DNA from: Flavobacterium sp. NRK1
GTDB taxonomy: Bacteria; Bacteroidota; Bacteroidia; Flavobacteriales; Flavobacteriaceae
Length of the DNA stretch: 64,000 nucleotides
Assembly (NCBI RefSeq): GCF_024054175.1
Contig: NZ_JAMXLA010000001.1
Location: 2,058,311-2,122,310, forward strand
Direction: 5' to 3'
Of the stretch, positions 23,877 to 33,530 are shown in pieces; within the stretch, counting starts at the first letter, position 1, and every line of letters begins with the position of its first letter. The notes beneath the pieces were generated by a model. The model saw nothing but the letters and a program-made list of their open reading frames with translations, was not told the origin of the DNA and did no database searches. Position numbers and translations under genes: made by a program.

Positions 23877-26800
23877 ATGAAATCAAAGTTTACTTGGATT
23901 TTTACGCTTTTACTAGCGTTTTTTATTCAGTTTTCCTTTGCGCAGGAGAAAACAATAACGGGTGTCGTTACTGATTCTCAGGGAATGCCTATACCAGGTG
24001 TTAACGTGGTTGTTGAAGGCTCTAAGCAAGGTGTTCAGACTGACTTTGATGGTAAATATGCCATCGCTGCTTCAAAAGGGCAAAAATTAGTGTTTACATT
24101 CGTGGGTATGGCTACCCAAATTATTACAGTTGGTGCTTCAGGTACTATATCTGTTCAGATGCAGGATGATACAACGCTTTTGGAAAATGTAGTTGTTGAG
24201 GCTTATAGAACTACTACAAAGGCCACTTCAAATATTGCTGTTGCTACGGTTACTTCTAAAACAATTGAAGGCAGGCCAAATGCGAGTTTTATACAAACTC
24301 TTCAGGGTCAGGTTCCTGGTCTTAATATATCTACAGGTTCCGGTCAGCCGGGTGCTAACAGTACTGTAATTCTTAGAGGTATCGGATCTATCAATGGTAA
24401 TATAGAGCCTTTGTACGTTATAGATGGTGTACCATTAAACTCTGATAACTTTAAAAGTATAAACCCTAATGATATTGATGCTATTTCGGTTCTGAAAGAT
24501 GCCGGTGCAACCTCGATATATGGTAACAGGGGTGCAAATGGTGTTATTATTGTTAAGACTAAAAGAGGTAGTTATGAATCTCCTCTGAATATCAAATATA
24601 CTGGTACTACTGCTTTTACTTCAATGCAGAATAATAAGTATCACAAGATGAATGCAAAACAATTACTTAATCTTGAGAAAAATTATGGTAACGGTTATGG
24701 TTCTACTCTGACTGATGATGAGATTAATAATTATAATGTTGATACTGATTGGTATGATCAGTTCTTTAGAACAGGTACTTCTCAAAACCATGTATTAAGT
24801 TTAACAAGTGGTAGTAAAAATTTATCTTCATTTACATCTTTGGGGTACTATGATATGGAAGGTATTGTTAGAACTACAGATCTTAAAAGATTTAACTTTA
24901 GAAATAATTTAAGTGGTAAGAGTAATGATAATAAATTTAATTATGCTACTTCTTTAACAATTAACTTCTCAAGAAACAATCAGGCTGCGAGTATAGGTTC
25001 TGGTTCTGTTAATTACAACCCGGTATTTGGAGCAAATCAGGGTGCTCCTTATTTAGATCCGGCTTGGTACACTAATGGTGCTGATTTAGTTAACTGGTAT
25101 AGAAACGGTGTAGGGCCGGAAGGTGTTGGGTATAATGGTAAAGGTACACTTGGTCTTAGTCCATTCATGCTATTGGATAGGAACAGAACTGGTGCTATTC
25201 GTACTGACGAACTTAAGATGATAGCAAATATTCAGGCAAGCTATAAAATTCTTGAGGATTTGACTTTAGGTACAAATGTTGGTATGGATTATACTGATAA
25301 TGTTGGCCTTGATTATGAACGTCCTTCATCATTTACGAGAATACTGTATCAAAGAGATGGAGAGGATTTTATTGGTAATCAGTCTGATAGCTATGTTAGG
25401 CAGTTTACTTTTAACATGAATACAAGTTTAAATTATAGAAAAATTTTCGCTGAAAAACATACTCTTGATGCATCTGTATTCACTGAATACTATAAAGGAC
25501 ACCAAAAAACTTTTGGAGCTACTCAAAACGGTTTAGATCCCAAATTATATGAGCCAGGAAACGGAGCGGGTTACACGCCGTATAATCCTCAAACGCCGAA
25601 TTTTTATGTTCCTGATGTTTATTCCGGAAAAACTAATGCAGGTCTGTTTTCTTATTTCGGATCTGTTGATTATGATTACAGTCAGAGATTTGGTTTAAGT
25701 GGTACTTTCCGTAGAGATGCGTCTTTCAGGTTTGCTGATACTAATAAATGGGGTACTTTCTGGTCAGTTTCAGGAAGATGGAATATAGATAAAGAAAGTT
25801 TTATGCAGGGTTCTGTATTTGATATGCTTAAGCTAAGAGGGTCTTATGGTACCGCTGGTAACCAAAATATCGGAGGACAGAGCATTTTTGCTTTGCCAAA
25901 TGCTTCAAGAACTTTATATGTTTCTGGATCAACTTATCAGAACCTAACAGGTTATTATGTTAGCCAGATTGGTAATCCTGATTTAAAATGGGAGACTATT
26001 GAGCAAGCGAATATAGGTATTGATTTTGAAGTTTGGAAGCACAGACTAAGAGGTAATTTAGATGTTTATCAAAAAACTACTAAAGATCTTTATCAGTCTA
26101 CTCCGATTTCTGCTATTAATGGTAATGGTTATACAATTGATTCAAATAATGGTGATATGAGAAATAAAGGTATTGAAGCGCTTGTTTCTTATGATCTGTT
26201 TAGAACTAATGATTTTCTATTAACACTTACATTCAATGGGTCTTATAATCACAACGAAATGTTGAATGTTCCGGGTGCTGAAGGAACTACAGATTTAGGG
26301 GCTCAGGTTTTCCAGTCCGGAGGCCCTGCTTATCAATACTACCTTGTAAAATATGCTGGTGTTAACCCAACTAATGGTAACCTTTTATTTTATACTAAAG
26401 ATGGACAGTTAACTGAAAATCCTGATCCGGTTAATGACAGAAGATTAACAGGAAAATCACCTATACCAAAATATCAGGGTGGTTTCGGTTTCGAAGCTAA
26501 CTATAAAGGGTTTTTTGCGACTACACAGTTTAACTATGTGGCTGGTGTTGATAGATTTGATTCGGATTTAGATGTTCTTCAGGATCCTACTGATATTGGT
26601 GTTTTCAATAAGTCAACAGATTTATTAAATGCATGGACTGTTGATAACAGAAATACTGATATACCTTCGTTATACCTAACAAATAAAGGTTCAGATTCAA
26701 ATTCTGACAGATATCTTAAAGATGCGTCTTATTTAAGGCTTAGATTTGCCAGTGTTGGATATCAATTCCCTGCTTCAATGCTTGATAAAACACCTTTCGC

Positions 26801-26945
26801 TGGTATAAAGGCTTTCGTTCAGGGCGAAAATCTTGTAACTTGGACAAAATGGAGAGGATGGGATGCAGAGAGCCCAAGAGGAGGAGACGTTTATCAATAC
26901 CCAACTCCTAGGATTATTTCTGTAGGTTTAGAATTACAATTTTAA
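23877..26945 (+). CDS. SusC/RagA-family TonB-dependent outer-membrane transporter
   Basis: A 1022-residue SusC-type transporter. Signal peptide (ends FSFAQ), a carboxypeptidase-regulatory-like domain (about 25-100, ITGVVTDSQGMPIPGVNVVV), then the plug with the SusC signature (PLYVIDGVPL and ISVLKDAGATSIYGNRGANGV). The rest is a 22-strand barrel ending in IISVGLELQF. It imports oligomeric nutrients across the outer membrane with TonB energy, with SusD as lid. It is the shorter class (about 1000 residues) common for peptide/protein-type substrates, but substrate cannot be read from sequence. The SusD gene follows after 13 bp. Confidence 0.95.
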   Translation: MKSKFTWIFTLLLAFFIQFSFAQEKTITGVVTDSQGMPIPGVNVVVEGSKQGVQTDFDGKYAIAASKGQKLVFTFVGMATQIITVGASGTISVQMQDDTTLLENVVVEAYRTTTKATSNIAVATVTSKTIEGRPNASFIQTLQGQVPGLNISTGSGQPGANSTVILRGIGSINGNIEPLYVIDGVPLNSDNFKSINPNDIDAISVLKDAGATSIYGNRGANGVIIVKTKRGSYESPLNIKYTGTTAFTSMQNNKYHKMNAKQLLNLEKNYGNGYGSTLTDDEINNYNVDTDWYDQFFRTGTSQNHVLSLTSGSKNLSSFTSLGYYDMEGIVRTTDLKRFNFRNNLSGKSNDNKFNYATSLTINFSRNNQAASIGSGSVNYNPVFGANQGAPYLDPAWYTNGADLVNWYRNGVGPEGVGYNGKGTLGLSPFMLLDRNRTGAIRTDELKMIANIQASYKILEDLTLGTNVGMDYTDNVGLDYERPSSFTRILYQRDGEDFIGNQSDSYVRQFTFNMNTSLNYRKIFAEKHTLDASVFTEYYKGHQKTFGATQNGLDPKLYEPGNGAGYTPYNPQTPNFYVPDVYSGKTNAGLFSYFGSVDYDYSQRFGLSGTFRRDASFRFADTNKWGTFWSVSGRWNIDKESFMQGSVFDMLKLRGSYGTAGNQNIGGQSIFALPNASRTLYVSGSTYQNLTGYYVSQIGNPDLKWETIEQANIGIDFEVWKHRLRGNLDVYQKTTKDLYQSTPISAINGNGYTIDSNNGDMRNKGIEALVSYDLFRTNDFLLTLTFNGSYNHNEMLNVPGAEGTTDLGAQVFQSGGPAYQYYLVKYAGVNPTNGNLLFYTKDGQLTENPDPVNDRRLTGKSPIPKYQGGFGFEANYKGFFATTQFNYVAGVDRFDSDLDVLQDPTDIGVFNKSTDLLNAWTVDNRNTDIPSLYLTNKGSDSNSDRYLKDASYLRLRFASVGYQFPASMLDKTPFAGIKAFVQGENLVTWTKWRGWDAESPRGGDVYQYPTPRIISVGLELQF

Positions 26946-26958
26946 AAAAAAAGTAAAG

Positions 26959-28503
26959 ATGAAAAATTTAAAGATATTATTATTTGTTGTGGTAGCTTCT
27001 CTTTTTGCTGCCTGCGACGATGCAATTGATATTATTCAGCCTAGTGAATTATTGCCGCAGGATACCTTTGAAACAGTTGGTGACCTTAGTTTAGGATTAA
27101 ACGGTGTTTATGGGCTTATTCCAGGAGAAGATCATATTATATTTACTTCAATATTTACAGATGAAGTGAAAATTGGTTATGCTAATGGTGGCCAGGGAAA
27201 GGATGGTGGACTTGCATTTCTTTTAAATGCAAATTCAGGTGATGCAGATGCTATATGGGCATCTAATTATAGATTGATTAATGCTGCTACTAGGCTTATA
27301 GAAGGTGCAAAAAACGTAAATCCTGTAGACGAAGAAAATGGAATAGATCAAAGTGAAGAATATAGCAATATTATTGCTCAGGCTAGAGCTCTTAGGGCTT
27401 ATGGTCATTTCCAGTTACTTACTTTCTTTTCAGAAAATCTTAAAGATGACAATGCGCTTGGAGTTATTGCTTTAGACTTTGTTCCAACAATACAGCAGCA
27501 GTTGCCAAGAAATACAAATGGTGAAGTATTTGCATTAATTGATAGTGATCTTGCTTTTGCACAAGAAAACCTTCAGCTTACAACTTCAGGTAATAAGTCT
27601 TCTTTAAGGGATTATGTATCCACAGATTTTGTAAAAGCTCTTAAAGCGCGTATGGCTGCTTACAGGGGTCAATACAATGTTGCCGAGCAACTCGCAGATG
27701 AACTTATAGTTTCTTATGGTCTTACCGGAAAATACGCTCAGGGTCAGTCTCATAATCTTGATTTAAGTAATCGTGATCAGCTTTTAGTAAGAAGTAATTA
27801 TTACAAACTTTTCAGAGATGGAGCCTTTACACCTGGTAACACCAATGAAGTTATTTTTAAAGCTGGTAGGGCGGCTACTCCTAATGATGCTACAGGTAAT
27901 TTCTATCAGGCTTGGTCTTCTGTAAATACTTCTATTACAGGAAGTCCGTTCTTTGAAGTAAGCGCGGCTTTATATAATCAACTGTTGCCAGATGACATCA
28001 GACGTACAGTTATTATTGATCCGACTGCATATCCATCATTTTCTATACGTCCGGTAGGTAAGTATTCTGAATCAGAAACAGTTTTTTTCTTAGCTGACCT
28101 TAAAATATTTAGGTCTTCTGAAATGGTACTTATTAAAGCTGAGGCTCGTGCGAATGCGAATGATTTTGCGGGTGTGGCAGAACAAATTAATATAATTCGT
28201 GATGCCCGTTTTGGAAATGAGGCTGGTCAAACTAATGGACATATTGCCGTTCCGGGTTCTGCACAGGAGGCTTGGGCTGCTATTCTTGATGAAAGAAGAA
28301 TCGAGCTTGCTTTTGAAGGATTTCGTTATATTGATATCAAACGTTTAGGGACACTTGCTGGTAAAGGTATTGACAGAGCTCCTTCTGACTGTGCTTTCAA
28401 TGGTGCTTGTAATCTTGAACTTAATGATCACAGATGGACTTTGCCAATTCCAAGACGAGAGCTTTCTGGTAATGCGAATATTCAACAAAATTCAGGTTAT
28501 TAA
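26959..28503 (+). CDS. RagB/SusD-family nutrient-binding lipoprotein
   Basis: A 514-residue SusD homologue, the surface lid of the preceding SusC. Lipobox LFAAC followed by DDAID. Helical TPR-like body with the family blocks IIAQARALRAYGHFQLLTFF and EAWAAILDERRIELAFEGFRYIDIKRLG, and a C-terminal WTLPIPRRELSGNANIQQNSGY. It binds substrate and opens like a pedal bin over the SusC barrel. Third in register behind the same promoter; a small surface lipoprotein follows after 17 bp. Confidence 0.95.
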   Translation: MKNLKILLFVVVASLFAACDDAIDIIQPSELLPQDTFETVGDLSLGLNGVYGLIPGEDHIIFTSIFTDEVKIGYANGGQGKDGGLAFLLNANSGDADAIWASNYRLINAATRLIEGAKNVNPVDEENGIDQSEEYSNIIAQARALRAYGHFQLLTFFSENLKDDNALGVIALDFVPTIQQQLPRNTNGEVFALIDSDLAFAQENLQLTTSGNKSSLRDYVSTDFVKALKARMAAYRGQYNVAEQLADELIVSYGLTGKYAQGQSHNLDLSNRDQLLVRSNYYKLFRDGAFTPGNTNEVIFKAGRAATPNDATGNFYQAWSSVNTSITGSPFFEVSAALYNQLLPDDIRRTVIIDPTAYPSFSIRPVGKYSESETVFFLADLKIFRSSEMVLIKAEARANANDFAGVAEQINIIRDARFGNEAGQTNGHIAVPGSAQEAWAAILDERRIELAFEGFRYIDIKRLGTLAGKGIDRAPSDCAFNGACNLELNDHRWTLPIPRRELSGNANIQQNSGY

Positions 28504-28520
28504 TCGTAATAAAATTTAGT

Positions 28521-29396
28521 ATGAAAAGATATATTTTAAAGTTAGCTCTGTTTGCTTTTTGTGCAGGAACTCTAATGAGTTGTGATGAGGATACTGTAAC
28601 TTACGGAGGTACCAACTTTGTTAGCTTTGATAAAGTGGGTGATATTCAATATCCATTTTTCGAAAATAGGGGCGTTTCTGAGATTCCTGTTAACTTAGCG
28701 TTTCCTAAGTCAAGTGATGTAACTGTAACTTTTACAATTACAAGTGATGTTGCAGTCGAAGGAGTAGATTATAATGTATTAACTCCGGGTTCTTTTACTA
28801 TTCCTGCCGGTGAAACTACAGGATATATTAAAATTGACGTTGTAGATAATGATGTTATGGATGATTCAAAGATATTAAACATAACTCTTACGGGTACATC
28901 TGATAGTTCTGTATCTCTTGGTCTTGCAGATGAAGGGTCAAAATACAAGAATTTCCTTATCGTTAATGATGATTGTACTACTAACTTCCTTGAGTTTGTA
29001 GGTAAGTATTCAGTTGTTAATGGTGATAATGACGTTATTGGAACTGCAGAAGCTACAGTTAATGAAACTGGTGAGTGTAATATCCTTTGGATTTCAGGTG
29101 TTATTGAAGATGTTCTTGAAAATCCTACAGATACTTATATTCAGTTTACATTAGTTCCCGGCGCTAATCCTGCTACCTCTGAAAATGTTGGTACTTTATC
29201 AGCTTATCAGCAGTTATATTGTGAAAAGTGTTATACAGATGAAAATAGTACCCAACAGAATATCCTGTTTACTGGTGGTGGTCAGTATAATCTTAATGTT
29301 ACGCCTAAGAGGTTAGCAATCACAGGAAATTTATTTTTCCAAAGTTCAGTTTCACCAATTGCTAGCTCTAATGTTAGACTAATTCCTGTAGAATAA
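28521..29396 (+). CDS. SusCD-associated surface lipoprotein with Calx-beta-like domain
   Basis: A 291-residue lipoprotein (GTLMSC, then DEDTVTYGG). Residues about 50-150 look like a Calx-beta/DUF4843-type beta-sandwich (VTFTITSDVAVEGVDYNVL, FTIPAGETTGYIKIDVVDND). The remaining 140 residues include a Cys pair in YCEKCYTDEN. It takes the position of SusE/SusF-type accessory binding lipoproteins but is not homologous enough to name. Last gene of the SusCD transcript, with a strong UUCG-loop terminator behind it. Surface-exposed ligand binding is inferred from position. Confidence 0.75.
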   Translation: MKRYILKLALFAFCAGTLMSCDEDTVTYGGTNFVSFDKVGDIQYPFFENRGVSEIPVNLAFPKSSDVTVTFTITSDVAVEGVDYNVLTPGSFTIPAGETTGYIKIDVVDNDVMDDSKILNITLTGTSDSSVSLGLADEGSKYKNFLIVNDDCTTNFLEFVGKYSVVNGDNDVIGTAEATVNETGECNILWISGVIEDVLENPTDTYIQFTLVPGANPATSENVGTLSAYQQLYCEKCYTDENSTQQNILFTGGGQYNLNVTPKRLAITGNLFFQSSVSPIASSNVRLIPVE

Positions 29397-29424
29397 TTAA
29401 TTTATTTACAGTAATAATAATAAG

Positions 29425-29454
29425 AGAGGCTTTCTTCGGGAAGCCTCTTTTTTT
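29425..29454 (+). terminator. Terminator with UUCG tetraloop
   Basis: Stem AGAGGCTT / AAGCCTCT extended by T-G and C-G pairs, closing a TTCG tetraloop, then seven T. It ends the SusCD operon. Confidence 0.9.
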
Positions 29455-29490
29455 GCTTTATTTTTACCTTTTATCATATTTAAAATTAAG

Positions 29491-29498
29491 TACCTTTG
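29491..29498 (+). promoter_or_regulatory. Promoter -7 element TACCTTTG
   Basis: Exact TAnnTTTG, 18 bp before the ATG at 29517. It overlaps the longer in-frame extension from 29496, which is therefore rejected. Confidence 0.6.
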
Positions 29499-29516
29499 CC
29501 AAAATCCTTAATCTGC

Positions 29517-31502
29517 ATGTTTAAAAAATGTCTTTTAATTTTTTTAAGTGTTTTTCCTATTCTGGTGTTCTCTCAGAAAAGGGATAGAATAAAAGCAACT
29601 GGAACTACGGCAGAGAGACAGTCAGCCGATAAAGATAAAGTTGCTAAAACTATTAAAGATAGTGTTGCTACAATTGACATGTATCAGATAATTACTCTTG
29701 ATAGGGATACTACTTATGTTGATACTTCTCTTACACTAAAAAAGGAGTATGAGGTTAATTATCTTCGTAAGGATAATTTTGGACTTTTACCTTTTTCAAA
29801 TGATGGGCAGCCCTATAACGTTTTGAATTTTGGATTAACAAAATTTGATCCTTTTCCACAAATGGGTTTTACTGCAAAGCATTATGCTTATATGGAAGTG
29901 GAGGATATCAACTATTATCATGTTGCTACACCTTATACAGATCTTATGTATAGGTCTGTAATTGAACAGGGACAAATACTTGATGCTTTTATAACTCTTA
30001 ATACATCTGAGAATTTAAATTTTGCGGTCGGCTATAAGGGACTTCGTTCTTTAGGAAGATATATCAATCAATTATCCAGTAATGGAAATTTTAGATTTAT
30101 AACAAGCTATAACACTACTGACAGGCGTTATATTCTTAAACTTCATTTCACGGGTCAGGATTTCACTAATCAGGAAAATGGCGGAGTTACGGAAAATAAT
30201 ATTCCATTTTTTGAAAGCGGGCAGGCTCCATATACACAAAGGGAACGCCTCGATGTTTACATGAAGGATGCAGAATCTATCCTTAAAGGCAATCGGTATT
30301 TTGTAGATCATACATTCAGGTTAAATAAAAATAATCCTAATAGTCTGGTTTTTCACCACCAGTTTAATTATGAAAATAAATTTTTCGAATTTAGGGCTCC
30401 TAGTGTTAGTAAAAGATTTGGTGATGCTTATACAACATCTATAAATAATAAGACAAGGTATAACCGCATGTATAACATGATTGGTGCAGCATATACAAAT
30501 GAGGCAATCGGAACTATTGAGTTTTACCTTGAAGATTTTAATTATAATTATTTTTACAGAAGTATAATACTTGCCGAAGATGGTTCAATAGAAACACCTA
30601 ATTCATTAAGTGACAGGATTGACACCTATGGCGCACGATATACCTATCAAAAAGGGAAATGGAAAGGAAGCGTTCTTTTTTCAAATTCAATTACAAATCA
30701 GTCTTTGGCTAATATAGATGCTTCTGCCCGTTACAAATTTGATGATCGAAATGTAGTTTCTGCCCGCTATCAAAATATGAACAAGCTGCCTAATCTTAAT
30801 TATAACTTATATCAGAGTAACTATAAGTCTTATAACTGGCCAAATAATAATGTGGATGCTCCTGTAAACGGTAATTTTAAAAACGAAAAGATCAATAGTT
30901 TTGAGTTTGAAGCAAAAACCAGATGGATTGATGCATCTGTGAAGTATACAATTCTAAATGATCATCTTTATTTCAGCAGAGATAATGAGGATACTCCCAA
31001 TCCGGAAGATGTGAATGCTTTATTGGTAAGCCCTAAGCAATTTGGAGGAACTATAAATTACTTTTCATTAAAAGCAGGTAAAGAGTTTAAGTTTGGCAAA
31101 TTTGCTCTTGATAATACTGTGCTTTATCAAAATGTACAACAGAGTAGTGATATTATTAATGTCCCGGACCTTGTTACGAGAAATACACTTTATTATTCTG
31201 ACAGGGTATTTAAGAAAGCGCTGTTTTTTCAGACAGGGATAACTTTTCAATATTTTACTAAATATTATGCAAATGATTATAACCCTTTGATAGGAGAATT
31301 TTATATTCAGAACAGTAAGAAAATTGGTGATTTCCCACTGATTGACTTTTTTATAAATGCAAAAATTCAGGAATTCAGGCTTTTTATTAAAGCAGAGCAT
31401 TTTAATTCAGGTTTTACCGGTTATAATTATTATTCTGCTCCAAGCTATCCTTATAAAGACTTTACTTTCCGTTTTGGAATAATCTGGGATTTCTTCTCTT
31501 AA
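29517..31502 (+). CDS. Putative porin, outer-membrane beta-barrel
   Basis: A 661-residue protein with signal peptide (CLLIFLSVFPILVFSQ). The body is almost entirely beta-strand repeats with aromatic girdles (NFAVGYKGLRSLGRYINQL, GTIEFYLEDFNYNYFYRS, FTFRFGIIWDFFS at the end), as in the flavobacterial 'putative porin' family. No plug or TonB box is seen, so passive or specific diffusion is likely. Start at ATG 29517, set by the promoter. It lies between the SusCD operon and cystathionine beta-synthase with its own promoter; conserved next to the latter in relatives as far as I recall. Substrate unknown. Confidence 0.8.
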   Translation: MFKKCLLIFLSVFPILVFSQKRDRIKATGTTAERQSADKDKVAKTIKDSVATIDMYQIITLDRDTTYVDTSLTLKKEYEVNYLRKDNFGLLPFSNDGQPYNVLNFGLTKFDPFPQMGFTAKHYAYMEVEDINYYHVATPYTDLMYRSVIEQGQILDAFITLNTSENLNFAVGYKGLRSLGRYINQLSSNGNFRFITSYNTTDRRYILKLHFTGQDFTNQENGGVTENNIPFFESGQAPYTQRERLDVYMKDAESILKGNRYFVDHTFRLNKNNPNSLVFHHQFNYENKFFEFRAPSVSKRFGDAYTTSINNKTRYNRMYNMIGAAYTNEAIGTIEFYLEDFNYNYFYRSIILAEDGSIETPNSLSDRIDTYGARYTYQKGKWKGSVLFSNSITNQSLANIDASARYKFDDRNVVSARYQNMNKLPNLNYNLYQSNYKSYNWPNNNVDAPVNGNFKNEKINSFEFEAKTRWIDASVKYTILNDHLYFSRDNEDTPNPEDVNALLVSPKQFGGTINYFSLKAGKEFKFGKFALDNTVLYQNVQQSSDIINVPDLVTRNTLYYSDRVFKKALFFQTGITFQYFTKYYANDYNPLIGEFYIQNSKKIGDFPLIDFFINAKIQEFRLFIKAEHFNSGFTGYNYYSAPSYPYKDFTFRFGIIWDFFS

Positions 31503-31535
31503 CGGTTTTAATTATAATTTTTTATCTGCAATATC

Positions 31536-31543
31536 TATCTTTG
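31536..31543 (+). promoter_or_regulatory. Promoter -7 element TATCTTTG
   Basis: Exact TAnnTTTG 38 bp before the cystathionine beta-synthase ATG. Confidence 0.55.
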
Positions 31544-31581
31544 CAATTGATTACCATGATTGGTAAACTAAAAATATAAAA

Positions 31582-32943
31582 ATGAAATACGCAAAAAATA
31601 TACTTGAAACCATAGGCAATACGCCAATGGTTAAACTTAACAAACTTACTAAAGATGTTAATGCTCTTGTTCTGGCAAAAGTTGAAACATTTAATCCCGG
31701 AAATTCTGTTAAAGACAGGATGGCGGTAAAGATGATTGAAGATGCTGAAGCAGATGGAAGGCTTAAACCCGGAGGTACTATCATTGAAGGTACATCTGGT
31801 AATACAGGTATGGGACTTGCATTAGGAGCTATAGTTAAGGGATATAAACTTATTTGTGTTATTTCCGATAAACAGTCTAAAGAAAAAATGGACATACTTA
31901 GGGCAGTAGGTGCTAAAGTTGTAGTCTGTCCTACAGATGTGGAGCCCGCCGATCCACGTTCCTATTATTCCGTTTCTAAGCGCCTTGCTGAAGAAACACC
32001 TAATTCATGGTATGTTAATCAGTATGACAACCTTTCTAATACTGCAGCCCATTATGAACAAACTGGCCCTGAAATCTGGGAGCAGACAGAAGGTAAGATC
32101 ACTCATTTTGTTGTAGGAGTGGGTACTGGAGGTACTATTTCGGGTGTTGCTAAATATTTAAAAGAGAAAAACTCTAATATCAAAATATGGGGTATAGATA
32201 CCTATGGCTCGGTATTTAAAAAATATCATGAAACAGGTATCTTTGATGAAAACGAAATATACTCCTATATTACCGAAGGTATAGGCGAAGACATTCTTCC
32301 TAAGAACGTAGATTTTTCTCTTATAGACGGCTTTACAAAAGTTACTGATAAAGATGCTGCTGTTTATACAAGAAGATTAGCACTGGAAGAGGGTATTTTT
32401 GTTGGTAATTCGGCAGGTGCTGCAATTAAGGGTTTACTACAGTTAAAAGATGAGTTTAAACCGGATGACGTGGTAGTAGTTCTTTTCCATGATAGTGGTA
32501 GCCGTTATGTAGGTAAAATGTTTAACGACGACTGGATGCGTGAGAGAGGGTTTTTGGATGAAGAGATAACTAAGGCAGAAGATCTTATTAAAGATCACGC
32601 AGATAAGCCGCTTGTGGTTGTGCGTACAGAAGAACTTGTGTCTCATGCAATAGAACGTTTACGTAAATATAAAATATCTCAAATTCCGGTTATAGATACT
32701 AATGGTTTTGTTGGTTCTGTAGACGAAACTGATTTATTCCGTAGCTATGTGGAAGATAAAGATATTGCTGATAAGCCTATTCGTGAAGTAATGGGCAAAC
32801 CTTATCCTGTTGTAAAAGCAAATACTTCAATAGAGGAAATATCAAAACTTATTAATAAAGATAATCAGGCTGTACTTGTTGATCTTGGTAACGACAGGCA
32901 TCATATTATTACAAAGCATGATATTATAAGCTCAATTAAATAA
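31582..32943 (+). CDS. Cystathionine beta-synthase (PLP enzyme with CBS pair)
   Basis: A 453-residue PLP enzyme condensing serine (or O-acetylserine) with homocysteine or sulfide. N-terminal catalytic domain: IGNTPMVKLNK, the Schiff-base Lys in NPGNSVKDRMAVKM (about residue 42), the EGTSGNTGMGLA loop and VGTGGTISGVAKYLKEK. From about 330 two CBS domains follow (PLVVVRTEELVSHAIERLRKYKISQIPVID and REVMGKPYPVVKANTSIEEI), which usually bind adenosyl ligands and regulate activity. The domain layout is that of CBS rather than CysK. Promoter TATCTTTG upstream and terminator downstream suggest a single-gene transcript. Confidence 0.9.
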   Translation: MKYAKNILETIGNTPMVKLNKLTKDVNALVLAKVETFNPGNSVKDRMAVKMIEDAEADGRLKPGGTIIEGTSGNTGMGLALGAIVKGYKLICVISDKQSKEKMDILRAVGAKVVVCPTDVEPADPRSYYSVSKRLAEETPNSWYVNQYDNLSNTAAHYEQTGPEIWEQTEGKITHFVVGVGTGGTISGVAKYLKEKNSNIKIWGIDTYGSVFKKYHETGIFDENEIYSYITEGIGEDILPKNVDFSLIDGFTKVTDKDAAVYTRRLALEEGIFVGNSAGAAIKGLLQLKDEFKPDDVVVVLFHDSGSRYVGKMFNDDWMRERGFLDEEITKAEDLIKDHADKPLVVVRTEELVSHAIERLRKYKISQIPVIDTNGFVGSVDETDLFRSYVEDKDIADKPIREVMGKPYPVVKANTSIEEISKLINKDNQAVLVDLGNDRHHIITKHDIISSIK

Positions 32944-32964
32944 AATTATATTTTAGTACTTTTG

Positions 32965-32988
32965 AAAGAGCCTTAGGGCTCTTTTTAT
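32965..32988 (+). terminator. Terminator after cystathionine beta-synthase gene
   Basis: 8-bp stem AAAGAGCC / GGCTCTTT with TTAG loop and T-run. A perfect TACTTTTG (TAnnTTTG) at 32957-32964 abuts its 5' side, so a promoter for the next gene may overlap. Confidence 0.8.
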
Positions 32989-32994
32989 TTGCCA

Positions 32995-33507
32995 ATGAAT
33001 TTTACCGCTATAGATTTTGAAACTGCTACAGGGCACCCTCATAGTGCCTGTGCTGTAGGTATAGTTACAGTTGAAGATGGTGTTATTACTGAAGAATATT
33101 ATACACTTATTCAACCACCCAATAATGAGTATTGGTACCGCAATGTTATGGTGCATGGTATTAAGCCGGTAGAAACCCTTGATATGCCAACTTTTGATGA
33201 TCTCTTTCCTGAAATAAGAAAACGCTTATATGGTAAAAAATTGGTGGCACATAATGAAGCCTTTGATCGTAATGTGCTGATGAAAACAATGCGGTACTAT
33301 GGTCTTTATTATGATGAGCTTGAATTGGCCGACCCATGGGAGTGCACCTGTAAAATTTACAGGGCAAAAGGATACAAGCCGGCTAATCTTAAAGCCTGCA
33401 GCCAGCGTAATGGTATAGAGTTAAACCACCACGAAGCTTTATCTGATGCAAGAGCATGTGCACAGCTATATCTTTTGCATGACGGGCAAATAAAATTAAG
33501 AATGTAA
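32995..33507 (+). CDS. DEDDh 3'-5' exonuclease (DnaQ-like)
   Basis: A 170-residue exonuclease of the DnaQ/RNase T superfamily. The acidic catalytic set is visible: FTAIDFETATG (Asp-x-Glu), VAHNEAFDRNVL (Asp) and NHHEALSDARACAQL (His-x4-Asp), which makes it DEDDh type. It is a free-standing domain, not fused to polymerase, and could act in DNA repair or RNA trimming. Start at ATG 32995; an in-frame TTG two codons upstream lies in the terminator T-run. Its stop precedes the DUF2851 gene by 23 bp. Confidence 0.88.
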   Translation: MNFTAIDFETATGHPHSACAVGIVTVEDGVITEEYYTLIQPPNNEYWYRNVMVHGIKPVETLDMPTFDDLFPEIRKRLYGKKLVAHNEAFDRNVLMKTMRYYGLYYDELELADPWECTCKIYRAKGYKPANLKACSQRNGIELNHHEALSDARACAQLYLLHDGQIKLRM

Positions 33508-33530
33508 TTTTTTTCTGTATTTTCGTATTG

